Assembly: GCA_013420905.1 (NCBI GenBank)
Contig: JAAXNY010000004.1
Location: forward strand, 4,154,001 to 4,218,000
Length of the DNA stretch: 64,000 nt
Direction of reading: 5' to 3'
Origin: Collybia mongolica
Lineage: Eukaryota > Basidiomycota > Agaricomycetes > Agaricales > Clitocybaceae
The notes beneath the pieces were generated by a model. The model ran no database searches and had not been told where the DNA came from. It worked only from the letters and a program-made list of their open reading frames with translations. This document shows, one piece after another, positions 33,764 to 45,757 of the stretch. The position numbers were made by a program, and so were the translations under genes. Every line of letters begins with the position of its first letter. The stretch's first letter is position 1.

Positions 33764-33825
33764 CCATAAAAAGAGCTCATGAAGCTGCTGACTGCTTCAA
33801 GCTTCCCATTTCCTAGTCTCGAATC

Positions 33826-36319
33826 ATGGCTACCCGCTCATCATACAACGGCACTCATCGCAAACTCCTGCTAGCTTTTGATGTGGGAACCACGTACAGT
33901 GGTGTCTCCTACAGGTATACTGGGTGTGACTTTCGCCCACCTTGGACTTAAGATTATTTCAGCATCCTTGATCCTGGTCAAGTACCCGAGATTAGAGGTG
34001 TTACGAGGTACTTCATACATTCATTTTTCCTTCATGTCGGTCGACCCGCCTGCGTTAGATTTCCTGCCCAAGAGCGGGTCGGGGGAGATTCTAAAATTCC
34101 AACAATAATTTACTACAACATGAATGGAGGAGTAGAAGCTGTCGGCGCAGAAGCCACAAGTGAAGGTGTTCAGGAAAAGGCCGAAGACGAGGGCTGGATC
34201 AAAGCAGAATGGTATGACCCTCATCCACCATTCGATATTTGTTGATATTGTTATATCATATAGGTTCAAGTTGCATCTGCGTCCGAAGACTACCTCAAGT
34301 GCGGGAGTCACTCAATCTCTGCCGCCTTTGCCAGAGAACAAAACTGTTGTCGACTTATTCGCTGACTTTATCAGGTATCTTTACGCGTGTACCAAAGCTT
34401 ATATCCAGGAGACATATTCAAATGGAGCCGATATGTGGACGCTGGCAGAAAGCTCAGGATGCATTGACTTTGTTTTGTCACATCCGAATGGCTGGGGAGG
34501 TGTACAACAAGCGCAAATGAGGACAGCCACAATTCGAGCAGGCTTGGTCCCGGACACGGTTGACGGCCGTGATCGCGTACATTTCGTCACCGAAGGAGAA
34601 GCGAGCTTGCATTTCTGCATCCAAAGTGGGCTTACAAATGAGAGTCTGAAAGTATGCATTTTTCGACTGCTTTCCGTCTGCACTCCTAATCATAGTGACA
34701 TAGAACCGTGATGGGATTCTGATAGTGGATGCAGGTGGAGGCACGATTGATATTAGTGCATATGCTCAAACCGCATCAACGGCGGCATATTCTTTTGAAG
34801 AGATTACCCCATCACAATGTTATATTTTTTTCCTCCTCTCACCATGCCCTCATTGCTGATTATCTGCTAGGTCATTCCCAGGGCTCAGTTTTCGTGACAA
34901 GCCGTGCACGAACATTTCTTCAAGGTGGTGTGAAATATATTGGGAAGCCACACCCCGGATTCTGAGATCTCAATATAGTCCTCCTTCGTGAATCCAAGTT
35001 CTCGGATGATGTTGAGCATATAGCAAGTTGTTTTGATAAAACCACCAAGCTGACATTCCGCAATTCATCTGAGCCTCAATACGTAAAATTCGGTAGCGGC
35101 AGGGACAAAGACCCGAAGCTCAATATTCGTTCGGGGCAGCTTAAATTGTCAGGGTAGGTGAAGTGTTGCCTTTGTCACTGTTGATGCATGATCCTTGACA
35201 ATGTTTGTAGCATCGATGTGGCAACCTTCTTCGAACCATCGATTTTATGTATAGTACGGACAGTTATAGGACTGCGCGAAACCTCCAAAAAATACATTTC
35301 GGTAAGTTATGTCTCTCTGGGAACCGAGCTGCTAAGCCCCTGCAGGCTATTTTTCTTGTTGGAGGATTCGCAGCAAGTAATTGGCTCTATACAACGTTGA
35401 AAGACAGTTTGGAACCGTTCGGTCTCATTTTCTGCAGACCTGACAGTCATGTGTGCGTCTGTTTCACACTGGATTATGTCTTACAGATTTCACGATTTGC
35501 ATTTTCAGGAATAAAGTCGTAGCAGATGGCGCCGTTTCTTTCTACCTTGACCATTTTGTTGGAGTGAGGGTCTCAAAGTTCACATATGGCCAAGAATGCA
35601 GCATCACCTACCGACCCCACAATGCTGAACATACACAACGGTCATCTTCTATTTACCTGGGACTTGACGGGCGAAGTAAGATTCCCAACCACTTCAGTGT
35701 CATTCTACAGAAGGTTTGAGAAAAAGCAATAACCCTTCGTCCTCCTCACTCCATTGACTGGCAGGACACCCAAATACCAGAAACCAGGGAAATCCGACAG
35801 TCATATGTTTTGGAATCGCGCAAACGGGCCAAGCTTCGAAACACATCAGCTATGATCAAATGTTATCGCGGTTTAGATATCCCGAAATGGGCAGATGTCA
35901 ACAGCGGTGAGTCTCCGTAAGATCCTCCTCTGCATTTCTTTGAAATTTCAGCAGACATGTATTCCACCTTGTGTCACATCGAAGCAGATACTTCCACTTT
36001 AGCTATGGAGCTTAAACCTCTGCAGGGAGATGTTGGACCGTATTATGAATTGGTATACGAGATTGGTCTTTCGTTTGGCTTAACAGAACTGAAAGCGCGG
36101 ATATATTGGAAGGAGAATGTAAGTTTGTGGAGTCATGCATTGGGGAACACGGGACTGATAGTTGGCGGGTGATTAGGGAATAGAGAAAGAGTATGGTTAA
36201 TATTTCACATATATTTCAGGAAATGCTGAGACTATGAAAATCTTAGGGGACCAGCCAGTATCGTTTACGAGCCCGACGTTATCATCCACGATAGCGATAG
36301 TGTCGAAGGGTTGGAATAA
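33826..36319 (+). CDS. Hsp70-like (HSPA12-type) ATPase 3, unpaired
   Basis: ATG 33826 begins MATRSSYNGTHRKLLL; the protein is about 600 residues ending VYEPDVIIHDSDSVEGLE, TAA 36317-36319. The signatures are FDVGTTYSGVSY, LIVDAGGGTIDISAY and FLVGGFAASNWLY, with FVLSHPNGWGG and VTEGEASLHFC. The exon layout and most intron bases resemble Hsp70-like 2, so the two are recent duplicates. Unlike 1, 2 and 4 it has no coiled-coil gene upstream, only a doubtful remnant, though the promoter block persists in diverged form. The C-terminal acidic tail is slightly longer than in its paralogues. No disruption is seen. It may use a coiled-coil partner encoded elsewhere, for example the unpaired C or F; that is speculation. 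Confidence 0.85.
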
Positions 36320-36430
36320 TGACCCACGTGTACATGGTCATTAAAATACTTGTCTGTATTAAACACCTGTAACGTCAGCCAGATATTCTGTTTTGTATAA
36401 CATGAATTACATGATGATGATCACAGTAAG

Positions 36431-37951
36431 TTAAAACCAACCTCGTGTGAGTTCGAAAGCGGCAAATGTGCTTGCAGCTGCTGGTATGCTGTGATTACAC
36501 GATTAATATATGTAGACGTAAGTATACACTTATTTCTACCTTCTGATGACTAGTCCGACGAGGACGGATATCAGTCACAATCCCCTGAACACAGTCAACA
36601 TGATACGTACGTGATGGCGAAAGGCCTCGGAAAAGACCGGGTCTACAATGTATCGTGGTTTGGATTCAGTTCTGTAGAGTGAGGAAATAAATGCGACCCA
36701 CATCCCGGACTCCGCAATAATTGCCTTGAATTCATTTGCGATATATTGTACAGGCGTTCCGGTTGGCGGGATTGGCCGTAGTTGAATACGTGATTTTACA
36801 ACATCTATAAATCGTTCTAGGGCTGCGTTGCATAGCATGAAATATGATACTGGCATACCTAAGGGGTAACAAGCGAGCCAGTATGCAATCTATAGTAGTT
36901 ATGAGGCGCAGCATGCAAATGAGATATATGTTCGAAACGTACTCCGCCGGTGGACCCACTCGCGAGCAATGCCCATACTGGCAGCTCTTTACCATACGTT
37001 TTGGTGAATTTTCTTTTCGTGAATTCGAAAGCTAGGACGGAAAGCTTAGCGGCGGGAGGCAGGGCATGGGACTTGTGACGCACCTGTATAGAATCTGCCC
37101 ATCCTAAACGATCAGAAAGTGCAATAGTTAATTACATGCGGAACGCACCCGGCATAGGCTGGTATTTCTCGCGCTACTGTCACCTACAGGGCGTTCACTT
37201 AAGACAGATGGGCACCAAGAACAACTGCTGCCTCACCCAGTATCCGCGCATGACGCCCTTCCGGAAGCCCCACTGCGACCACATCTCACTTGCAATCACT
37301 CTCAAACGCTGGTCTGTCTTCGCGCCATACTGGCCTTGCATCCTTACTTTGAACATTTCCACTATATTTTGATGATTTGAATTGTGGGGCGGGTGGAGGA
37401 CAATTGACGTTGCGCACCTGGACTCGCAAGAATGGCATTGGCAGCACCTGCCATCGAGCCGGCGAGTGCAGTCTCTTTGAGAGAGAGCTGACCGAATGGT
37501 GATATCAATCGGCGTGATATACCGTATGATGCAAATAGAAGCGAGTTGACACCAGCAATTCCTATCAGTGGACTAGCCATTCCTTCACAATTGAAGTGGG
37601 TGTTACGACGCCTCATGACAATGGGTTGACTTACCTTTGTACAGAGCAAAGAACCCTTCTTTCCGTAAGGTCTGCATCAAAACATCCATAGGCCCTTTCT
37701 GAGGAGAAGTTGGACATCAGTTACTTCAAGGATGAAGGACGTGCTCACAAACATGCCCTCTGTTTCAATCGACGTCTCAATCAGTCACTGACTAAATATT
37801 AATAACTGAAGGTAGTCCAACGACTCCCGACTGAACTGGGGGCAACTTGGGCACGCGTTTTGATTGTGTCCAAGGGTTGTCCAACTATAACTTGAGCTGC
37901 TCCTCCGACGCTACCAGCCAGCAGTTCGTTTATTGTTGATAGTGAGCCCAT
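36431..37951 (-). CDS. mitochondrial carrier family transporter, YMC1/CRC1-like
   Basis: Inner-membrane solute carrier with three repeat modules, each bearing the family signature: VGQPLDTIKTRAQ, SPVEMFKVRMQGQYG and CYPLDVVKSRIQ. ATG 37951 begins MGSLSTINELLAGSVGGAAQ; the protein ends AAASTFAAFELTRGWF, TAA 36431-36433. WVTVAREIPAYAGFYTAFEF resembles the YMC1/carnitine-type group; the substrate is not determined. The gene is split into about ten exons, including two apparent microexons: 11 bases at 37749-37759 (gives GMF) and 10 bases at 36540-36549 (gives LIR). Both restore conserved carrier sequence such as GLFRGLSPSLIRSIPAA, which supports the model. It lies between Hsp70-like 3 and REX4, outside the paired system. 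Confidence 0.87.
36540..36549 (-). other. 10-base microexon of the carrier gene
   Basis: TCATCAGAAG lies between an upstream intron ending CTAG and a downstream intron starting GTAGAA. Inserting it turns an otherwise broken junction into SPS-LIRS-IPAA, the expected carrier sequence. Confidence 0.7.
37749..37759 (-). other. 11-base microexon of the carrier gene
   Basis: AGGGCATGTTT is preceded by an intron ending ACAG and followed by GTGAGC. It supplies GMF between the first signature and KGPMDVLMQTLRKEG, as carriers of this type have at that place. Confidence 0.6.
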
Positions 37952-38234
37952 AGTGATCCACTATGGTAGAATTAATGAATAAAGGAGGGGTATGAGGTGG
38001 AGTGGATGTGGATAGCTTGTCATGTAGTTCGTCGAGCGCAATGAGCACGCGATCTATAATTCACACGGCTCTCCACCACTTGGTGGGGCCAACTGCAGCG
38101 ATGGAGATGATAAAATGCGCAAGGGTGTATGTGGCCTACAATGGGTACATATAGGAACATAAGTAGAATAGAATAGAGATTGAATTCCGAGCTCGTCAAG
38201 AGAAGAGGCCAAGATCGAAGCAGAAAATCTCTAT

Positions 38235-39622
38235 TCAAAGCCGCAATGAGCCTTTAGGCGTTGAACCGGTACCACCTGCAAGTTCTTTCCACCATTCTTT
38301 CTTTTTGCCCGTTCCCCCAGCCTTGACAGTAGCGCCTCGGCGTATAACAGTCGTCAATCCCGAGCTTACCCCCTTCCGGCCACCATTTGGGGTATATTTT
38401 TTCCCTATCACCTCTTCACCAACGTCGGCACTAACCTCATCTGCATCTGCATCCTCGTGTTCCTTCTTCTCACCCCGTTTCCGTTTCTTCCCAGAATCTG
38501 CTGTCTTCGCGAGTTTTTTGTTTCCTTTTTCCCATTCTTTCCGGTACAGGCGGTACACTGCCATCGTCGCTCTCGCATCGGTAACCTATATAGCGGCACG
38601 TTGTGTTAATTCCGATCTGCAGCTGAGTGTGAAGAAGATGCTCACACTAGAATGCTCGCCACCCTGTATAGTCACATTCAACTCCTGCTTAACGAGATTT
38701 CGCAGCGCCACGTATCTGCTCCGCGACACCTTAAATTTCCCAGCATAGTACTGAGTATCCCGCGTTTGTGGCCGGGGGTGGGACAGGAGGAGGGCCTAAA
38801 CCTTGAGCAATCAAACCACGAAACACAGTGCATGTATTGTTTTGATTGAACGCACTTTCAAATCATTGTAGACAGCATGCCCGATAAGTATTCGGTCCTT
38901 TAGTAGATCTGCGACTTGTTTCTGAATTTCTTCAAACGGTTTGGCTATTCTCGGTTTATTAGCTATACCGGGGTGCGAAGAATGATACATACCTTTGATC
39001 ATGTCTGCGGCCCGTATACCACTGAACTGGGTCCTATAATCCACAACACGTTCTCGTTGACGTACAAGCTCGTCCAGCTGGACGGCACCGTAAAAATTCA
39101 CCAGACTGACGCGTGCAAGAGACGACTCTATGCCGTCAATGCCAACGCCAACCATCTCACAATCAAGGGAAAGATATTTTCCTGGCCTGCAATTAAGGGT
39201 GTATTAGCTCAATTTAAGCAACATACAACACCCTACGGACATGCTTGTTTAACTCACAGTTGTTGGGCGTCTGTATACTCCACTTGTCCGAAAATCATTT
39301 TCCGCAATGTTGAAAGCGACTCCCCGTTCTTCATATCCGTGCTATGACTCTCGTCGCTTCCTGTCGCCGCAGGGAGCTTAATCGATGCAAGTGATGTCCG
39401 ACTTGGCGTTGGCGAAGACGATCTGCCGTGTTCAAGTTTCCGTCTCTTCCTTGATTCATCGCCATCTAATATCACCCTTTTCTTAGATTTAGGAAGTTTC
39501 TGTGGGTATAAAGCTCTGGGTGCAGTGTAGGTATGAGATCAAGTCCAACACACCTTCTGTAGCACCAACCAATTTGAAGATGCAAAAGTTGTTTTGCTCC
39601 CTTCCCCCAGCTTTTTCGACAT
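38235..39622 (-). CDS. REX4: REX4-type 3'-5' RNA exonuclease
   Basis: DEDD-family exonuclease linked in yeast to rRNA processing; probably nucleolar. ATG 39622 begins MSKKLGEGSKTTFASSNWLV. A Lys/Arg-rich N-terminus (KKRVILDGDESRKRRKLEH) precedes the nuclease domain. Exo I is KYLSLDCEMVGVGIDG, with DxE metal ligands. Exo II is RILIGHAVYNDLKAL with the third Asp. Exo III is VTDARATMAVYRLYRKEWE with the last Asp. Around these are VVDYRTQFSGI and YYAGKFKVSRSRYVALRN, both typical of Rex4. The C-terminus is a basic, low-complexity tail ending KGSLRL. Five or six exons join in frame. It has no obvious link to the Hsp70 clusters on either side. Confidence 0.88.
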
Positions 39623-40119
39623 TGGTAACTCCCAAAGTCGGCCCTTTGGTTAGCTATACTGTTTGATAGGCTTCTTGCAATGATTAAAAGTTTATAACGG
39701 ATTTTGTGAGAGGTCGCTGTGTGACTGATTGGGAGTTGTCACAGTATCACGTGAATGGCGTGAATGCATTGACAAGTCACTAGTCTGGTCACGTTGTTGG
39801 TGTGCCATTCTCGGCTAGTGCATCGTAGATAAAGCCCACACGCATCTCAATAAGGGCTCAGGATATCAGTATTGAGGAGGTTGATATTCGATTAAGGAGG
39901 CACGCTCGCCGTCGGCGTACATGAAACGTGAATACGCGAGTAGAAGAAACAACTGCGGCTGCCTCATCGTGCGCAGGCTAAGGTTTCGATCGTCTACATG
40001 CATTGACCGCGTTCCACACAGCGTGGCTTGTGACCAGGCCATGTGTTCGGTGGGTTTATGTATTAGAAGAACGAAAGGAGCAGCGCTTACCACACTCGAA
40101 GTCCACCACTCATTACACA
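39623..40119. other. divergent intergenic region, REX4 / coiled-coil C
   Basis: The 497 bp between the REX4 start (minus) and the coiled-coil C start (plus). I see no gene and no copy of the shared Hsp70 promoter block. The frame extending upstream of 40120 has only a TTG start. Confidence 0.45.
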
Positions 40120-42459
40120 ATGCCGACCAATGCCTCATCATTCTCGATGCTTGGGTTGCTGATGGGTAGAGCTTCACCACAGAGAAAGCGCAGCGAAGTC
40201 AGTGTCGATGCGAAAATCCAGAGTGGGAGCGATTCTGGGCGGAGCGAAGGAGCACAGATGAACAAGAGTTCCAAAGAGAGGATTGAGGTAGCGGTTCTGG
40301 TAGAGCGTGGTGGGTCCAACTCGGAGGCATCGTCGACGGATGATCATATATATGACCTTGTCAAACATTCGACTTCCAGTCACGCTGGGCACGAGAGCGG
40401 ATGGACTGAAGTTGCGACCCAGCAAGCCACGGCCGATTCCAGCACAGAATCCGATCTTGAATCGAGGGGCAGTACCATCTATGAGTCAGACCAAACTTCA
40501 TCCATCGAATCTCTTGAAAAACAAGAGCTCCAAGAGGAGGTTCGACGACAGGCTGACATGCTTCAGAAGAAAGAGAGAGAGATCCGGAAGGTGCGTGAGG
40601 AGAAGGAGAATATGGAGAATCATTTGAAAGTCGTCGCCACTGAGCTTCAGGCGGCTCGACAACTGGAAGGCAAGCTTAGTGAAGATATCAGAAGGGCGCA
40701 GGAGGAAAAGGAGAACACGGAAAGTCGTTTGAAAGCCGCGACAATGCAGCTTGAGGCTACTCGAGAGTTAGAAGGCAAGGTCCAGAAGATAGACGATGAT
40801 ATCCGAGGAATACGGGAAGAAAAGGGGAATATTGAGAACCGGTTGAAGAATGCAACTGCCCAGCTTCAGGCAGCTCGACAATTGGAAAGCAGGCTTCAGA
40901 AGATGGACGACGAACTCCGAACTGTTCAGAAGCAGGGTGGGGAGGAAAATAGACGACAGGTTGAAGAAATTAAGCGCCTTCGGGAAAACCTCCATGCAAC
41001 GGAAATGGATCGTGATGATAAATTGGCGAGGCTCGCGAGTGGCTCGAAAGAACAACTAGATTCTATCCTCCGACGAAATCGAGCGCTAGTCGATGACAAT
41101 CAACGTCAGTTGAATGAAATTCGAAGACTAGAGAAGAGGTTACAGGAAGTCGAAGGAATTCAGCTGGATATGACCACGCGCTTGGAGGCAGCCGAGCATC
41201 TAAATCGTGAGCTCGACGAACAGAACAAGCGGCATCTAGCCAAACGTCAGGCAAATGAGAAACATTTCCGCAGCCTTCAGGAAAACAGCGTCGAAACGGC
41301 TAACCGATTGAAAGCTACCATTACGGAGCTAGGAGCGATGACTCTTGGCAATGAAGAACTGAAGAAGCAGAATCGTGCACAGGCGGAAGAAATCCATGTG
41401 CGAGAGAAAGAGTTGGTCAGAGTTAAAGAAGAAATGGCCGAAACATCAATGAAACCTCCTCACAGTAGCCAGGTCGAAGCTCTAGAACGCCAGAACCGAA
41501 TGTTACAAGACCAAGTGCAACGCCAGTCACGTGAACTCCATAACACGATGAGCCAGTCCTTCCCTCGTCCAATCCAAAACCTCCAATACCTCGAACCCTC
41601 CGGAAAAGAAGATGTTTCGGGTGGCATCATTGGAATACTCGATACTTTAAATTCGGAAATATTCCAAGTAGCAGCATTTATGGCAGATTCGTTGAGTTAT
41701 ACCAACTCGGGCGTCCTGTCTGCGCAGAAAGTCAAACAGGCGGTCGAGCAGTCCAGCCAAACAATCGGGCGGCCAATGGTTCTCATTTTGAGATCCAGGT
41801 TAGCGCAAGCAAACGCCGAATTCGATCCCCTACCTATCCAAATCGCTTTGCAGGCATGCCTCGTCGACAGCTGCATGCGAGTAATTTCATCATGGTATCC
41901 TGGGCACTGGGAATACAGTGACTTCTTATCGACCATCTACTCAAGATTACAGGGCACAGGTCAGTACTTTAATAGCTTCAATAGTATTTCTTGGACTCAC
42001 CCACTGTCAGTTGGAAAAAATGTTTCGGCAAGTTGGCGTGCAATAACCCAAACGCAACTCAAATACCCATCGGATGACCATATGGAGACGACACTAAAGG
42101 CATTCGTCACTGAGAGCCTCGTGCACACCTTGCACACCGCGGGCTGGTCCGAGACAGGATTAAAAGCTGAGAAAACGCTTGCTGCATTTGACGAGAGGCT
42201 GACAATGATTGTCAAATTGGCGCTTCGTCTGAATACATCTCTCGGGGAAGACTGGGAGGCGACCACTGTTCAACCGGACGAGCCTTTTAACCCTGAAACC
42301 ATGGATGATGCGTACGACGAGTACGAGGAGACTGAAGAGATAGAACGTGTTGTTTGTACAACAGATATTGGTCTGAGCGCTCTCTCAGAGCATGGAAAGA
42401 CCGTAAGGCCCAAGGTGGTCATCCAATCGATGCTGGACGAGGATAAGGACGACTATTGA
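40120..42459 (+). CDS. coiled-coil family protein C, unpaired, with internal repeats
   Basis: The largest member, about 762 residues in two exons (intron 41960-42010, in-frame length 51). ATG 40120 begins MPTNASSFSMLGLLMGRAS. A very long coiled coil spans about residues 130-485. It holds three to four tandem units of about 40 residues with the pattern REEKxNxExxLKxATxQLxAxR, where each unit ends LEGK or LESR. The family core follows: GGIIGILDTLNSEIFQVAAF and FDPLPIQIALQACLVDSC, then after the phase-1 intron ASWRAIT, FNPETMDDAY, VVCTTDIGLS and RPKVVIQSML. The SGAD of the other members is replaced by SGGI. It is not head-to-head with an Hsp70; its 3' end faces Hsp70-like 4 across 664 bp. A tether or scaffold role is inferred from the coil length. 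Confidence 0.82.
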   Translation: MPTNASSFSMLGLLMGRASPQRKRSEVSVDAKIQSGSDSGRSEGAQMNKSSKERIEVAVLVERGGSNSEASSTDDHIYDLVKHSTSSHAGHESGWTEVATQQATADSSTESDLESRGSTIYESDQTSSIESLEKQELQEEVRRQADMLQKKEREIRKVREEKENMENHLKVVATELQAARQLEGKLSEDIRRAQEEKENTESRLKAATMQLEATRELEGKVQKIDDDIRGIREEKGNIENRLKNATAQLQAARQLESRLQKMDDELRTVQKQGGEENRRQVEEIKRLRENLHATEMDRDDKLARLASGSKEQLDSILRRNRALVDDNQRQLNEIRRLEKRLQEVEGIQLDMTTRLEAAEHLNRELDEQNKRHLAKRQANEKHFRSLQENSVETANRLKATITELGAMTLGNEELKKQNRAQAEEIHVREKELVRVKEEMAETSMKPPHSSQVEALERQNRMLQDQVQRQSRELHNTMSQSFPRPIQNLQYLEPSGKEDVSGGIIGILDTLNSEIFQVAAFMADSLSYTNSGVLSAQKVKQAVEQSSQTIGRPMVLILRSRLAQANAEFDPLPIQIALQACLVDSCMRVISSWYPGHWEYSDFLSTIYSRLQGTGQYFNSFNSISWTHPLSVGKNVSASWRAITQTQLKYPSDDHMETTLKAFVTESLVHTLHTAGWSETGLKAEKTLAAFDERLTMIVKLALRLNTSLGEDWEATTVQPDEPFNPETMDDAYDEYEETEEIERVVCTTDIGLSALSEHGKTVRPKVVIQSMLDEDKDDY

Positions 42460-43123
42460 GTTGAAAGTTTCGAATGACAAGTACCGAACTCGCGGATCCC
42501 GGAAAGTCGTGGAATTTTGCTATCATTTATTAACTTATTTTTTGTTCGTCTTTTAAATATTTAATGAAAGTATCGTGTAATTGGTATTTATTCTCTCGTT
42601 CGCGATACACATCGTCCACAAGGATTATAGTAAAAACCCTGTGGCTTTCATATAAACCTATACAAGATACTAAAGTGCGATTGCTTCCAGTATAGAGTTG
42701 CGTCTTTTTCTGAGCAGTCCAAAAATTCAACACAAGGCTTTGACAAGGCACGCGTACGCTGGATTTACAGTCCAGAGACATCCTGGATTCTGACTCAACC
42801 AAATGAATAAAAAATTTAGTACATGTTCCAGCTCAATTTCATATTTATCAAGGAACTCATATCTAATGGAACAAGAAAATTTCCATGCCTTATTACCATA
42901 TTTACAACAAACTCTGCATCACTATGGCACCACATAGTCATAAACAATCTTGGCTGGGCGATTCACTTCTCTTTATATGCCCTAGAAGATCAATCGAAAC
43001 GAATGTTAGCAATCCATATGACTATTGAGACTGGAATGACATACATTTTCGATTTGCGTTGCCAAATCGATTACCTGACCTTGTAAAAGCCTTGTGTCCT
43101 GGCCCGCTCCTCTCCTCAACAAA
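42460..43123. other. convergent intergenic region, coiled-coil C / Hsp70-like 4
   Basis: Both neighbours end here, so it should hold two terminators. Short A/T-rich open frames at 42530-42802 and 42823-43086 have no family features and are taken as chance. Confidence 0.45.
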
Positions 43124-45601
43124 TTAGTCATACAGGATTGTGGCTGGAGACCTTTAAGTCAGTTAGAGGTATGTTCAAGGTCACAATGAGAGAAAGTGAG
43201 ACCATACTTTTTCTTTTGTCTCTGTGAGGCCCAGCTGTCATAAATATAAATAACTTGTATGATAAACGGAATAACATACATTTTCCGCCCAAGCAAACTG
43301 TGCAGACATCTCCGTCAAACCGAATGATATAATTATATCATAGGTCATCCGGTAAAAGACTTGTCCTTGAGCGCCTTTCATGCGCTGTATGAGATGTTTG
43401 ATTTTTGAAGTTTCGACAACAATTGTTCCGTGAACAGTGAATAAATCTGGGAAGTATTTGATCAGTCTTCGTATAAGGATGATGGCATTTGGCAATAACC
43501 TATTTCTTCGTCATTCCATTTGGGATTTACGGAAATACCTCGATAACATAGGATATCACTTCGGATCGTATCCTTGAAAGCCTCGATATTCTTCTCGTCC
43601 TGATAAAAAGTTTTAAAGAACGTCTTGTTTTCGGCAACTTGAACATCCTGGAGCAGCAAGAAGATAAGAACCATAAACATAACAACAATGTCATGAAATT
43701 ACTTTTGGTAGAAGGACAGAAAACGAGTTTGGGAGACAAGTCTCGCCAGAAGCATCAACAAAGGCGAATGGCAAGCGCTCGACATGCTCTGGATCACTCA
43801 AGTCGTATGGAATTTGCTGGACCACACCATACGTGTTTTTGGACACACGGCTCGTAACGGCATGGTCAATATAGAAAGATATTGCACCATCTGCTACAGC
43901 TTTATTACTGCCAGACTTAATAAGTAAAACAATTGAAAGGCGGTACAACACACATACAGATGACTATCTGGCCGACAAAGACTGATACCTAATGGAATTA
44001 GTATGTCTCGAAGTCGGGAATAAAGCCAATTATTTGCAGCGAAGCCCCCAACAAGGAAGACAGACTGAATAGTCAATTTCCGGAACATGTAAACTTATAG
44101 AAATGGCTCACAGATATAGGTTGATACGCGTTTTTCCTTTGTTGTTCAATGGCTGCAATAATGCAATTTATAGAGGGTTCAAAAAAGGCTGCCACATCTT
44201 GCCTGGCGAGAATGAACGATATGAATAATGACGATGATTAAGAGAGTATTACCCGGACAATTTCAGTTGTCCTGACTTTATGCCACAATTCAAGTCTTTA
44301 TCTTGGCTCGTGCCGAATCTGATGTATTGCGGTTCGTTGTCATTTTTGAACCGGAGTTTCGTGTTCTTGTCAAAGCACTGCGAAATATGATCGACATCCT
44401 CGGCGAATCTGCTTCCTTCAAGGAGCGCTGATATAGATTTAATGAGAGAAATGATTGCCTGGAAATACTAAGTGCTTACTTTGCAGATGAATTCGAACCT
44501 GCTGAGTCACAAAGACAGAACCGTATAGGTGACCTGATTAGTAAATATTAGCTTGAATCAAATGTCCTTATAAAGACGTTTACATTCGGCGGCGGCAATC
44601 TCTCGATAAGTATTATTTCTGACATCTGGCCTACGTCCATAGGCACTTAAATCGATTGTTCCTCCGCCGGCGTCTACGATGATTATACCCTCGCCTTTCT
44701 GTGAATCCTGGTATGAGAACTGCGACCGTAGAAGAGAGGAAATCCCATTACCGTAATAGCGTCCGTCGAAAGTCCACTGAGAATGCAAAAATGCAAGCTT
44801 GCCTCACCTTCGGTAACAAACCGAATTCGTGCCTGCCCTTTATTCGTGTCGGGAATCAAGCCTGCAACGACTGCTGCATGCCGCATCTGTACCTGCTGCG
44901 CACCCTCCCAGCCATTTGGGTGAGAGAGTACAAAGTGTATATCTTTCTTCACAGACTCCCATAGGGCACTGCCGTTCGGGAGATGGGTGTCCTGTACATA
45001 TGTCTTGGTACACTCATACAAGTATCGCAGATAGTCGCTGAACACATCAATGATCGTTTTGCCTTCGGGTAACCAGGATAAGCTGTAGAGAGCGCTCGAG
45101 TTCCCTGTTGTATTCGGCGTCATCATGAGTTTGAACCTTTGGAAAACCCCCATGAGTCAACGCAAAGAAAATCCTGAAAACAATATCTATTACCAGGACA
45201 CTTTAGTCCAACCATTTTCTTCCATCTTTCCTTCCATGCCATCCTCGAGTTCTGCCGCCTCTGCCCCAATAGCCCTAACGGCGCCGTTTTGGTCATAAAT
45301 GACAACTGTCGGGATTTTCGAATCGCCGCCTGATTGTTCTTGAGCAGGAAATCTATATCTCCAGAATGAAAAAGCGGGAAAATAAGTCTCTTAGATAGGG
45401 TGGTCACCTAGTGACACCTTTGATTTCAGGAACTTGGCCGGGGTCAAGTAACCTGTGTGGAGGATTATTGACCAGGTCCAAGCCGTTCGAGCCATGGACA
45501 GATACTTACGCATAGGATACTCCACTATATGTAGTACCGACATCAAATGCGAGCACTAATTTGCGCCTATTACCATTGTACGGTGGACGGTTTCGCATCA
45601 T
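43124..45601 (-). CDS. Hsp70-like (HSPA12-type) ATPase 4
   Basis: ATG 45601 (a second ATG follows at 45598) begins MMRNRPPYNGNRRKLVLAF. The signatures are FDVGTTYSGVSYA, IIVVDAGGGTIDLSAY and FLVGGFAANNWLYSR. HFVLSHPNGWEG and FVTEGEASLHFC are present. The exon layout follows that of 1-3, including the 3' exons, which rejoin as WAEN-RQKKKSPATILYD with TAA 43124-43126. The C-terminus is shorter than in the paralogues and lacks the acidic extension. It is more diverged from 1-3 than they are from each other. It lies head-to-head with coiled-coil D across 156 bp. All nucleotide-binding motifs are intact. Confidence 0.82.
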
Positions 45602-45757
45602 AAACACTTTTGTGGAGACAAAAAACCAAGTTAAGATTTGCAGTCCGACCGTGGCTGTGGTTCAGTTTGAGTGTGGCGCCGCTTTGACTCCTTGCTTCGG
45701 AAGGCACGAGACAAGGCTTGGTTTTATACCACCCTCAAGACATCCCGGTAGATCCAT
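45602..45757. promoter_or_regulatory. bidirectional promoter, pair 4
   Basis: 156 bp between Hsp70-like 4 and coiled-coil D. The shared block of pairs 1, 2 and 5 is not recognisable here. A GGCGCC core occurs, and a GGTATAAAA box lies on the minus strand near 45723-45731, close to the D start. Confidence 0.5.

Noticed and set aside
40003..40119. Earlier start for coiled-coil C
   Set aside because: The frame extends upstream only to a TTG; the first ATG is at 40120.
42823..43086. 87-codon frame between coiled-coil C and Hsp70-like 4
   Set aside because: A/T-rich, no recognisable domain or introns, in a convergent intergenic region.
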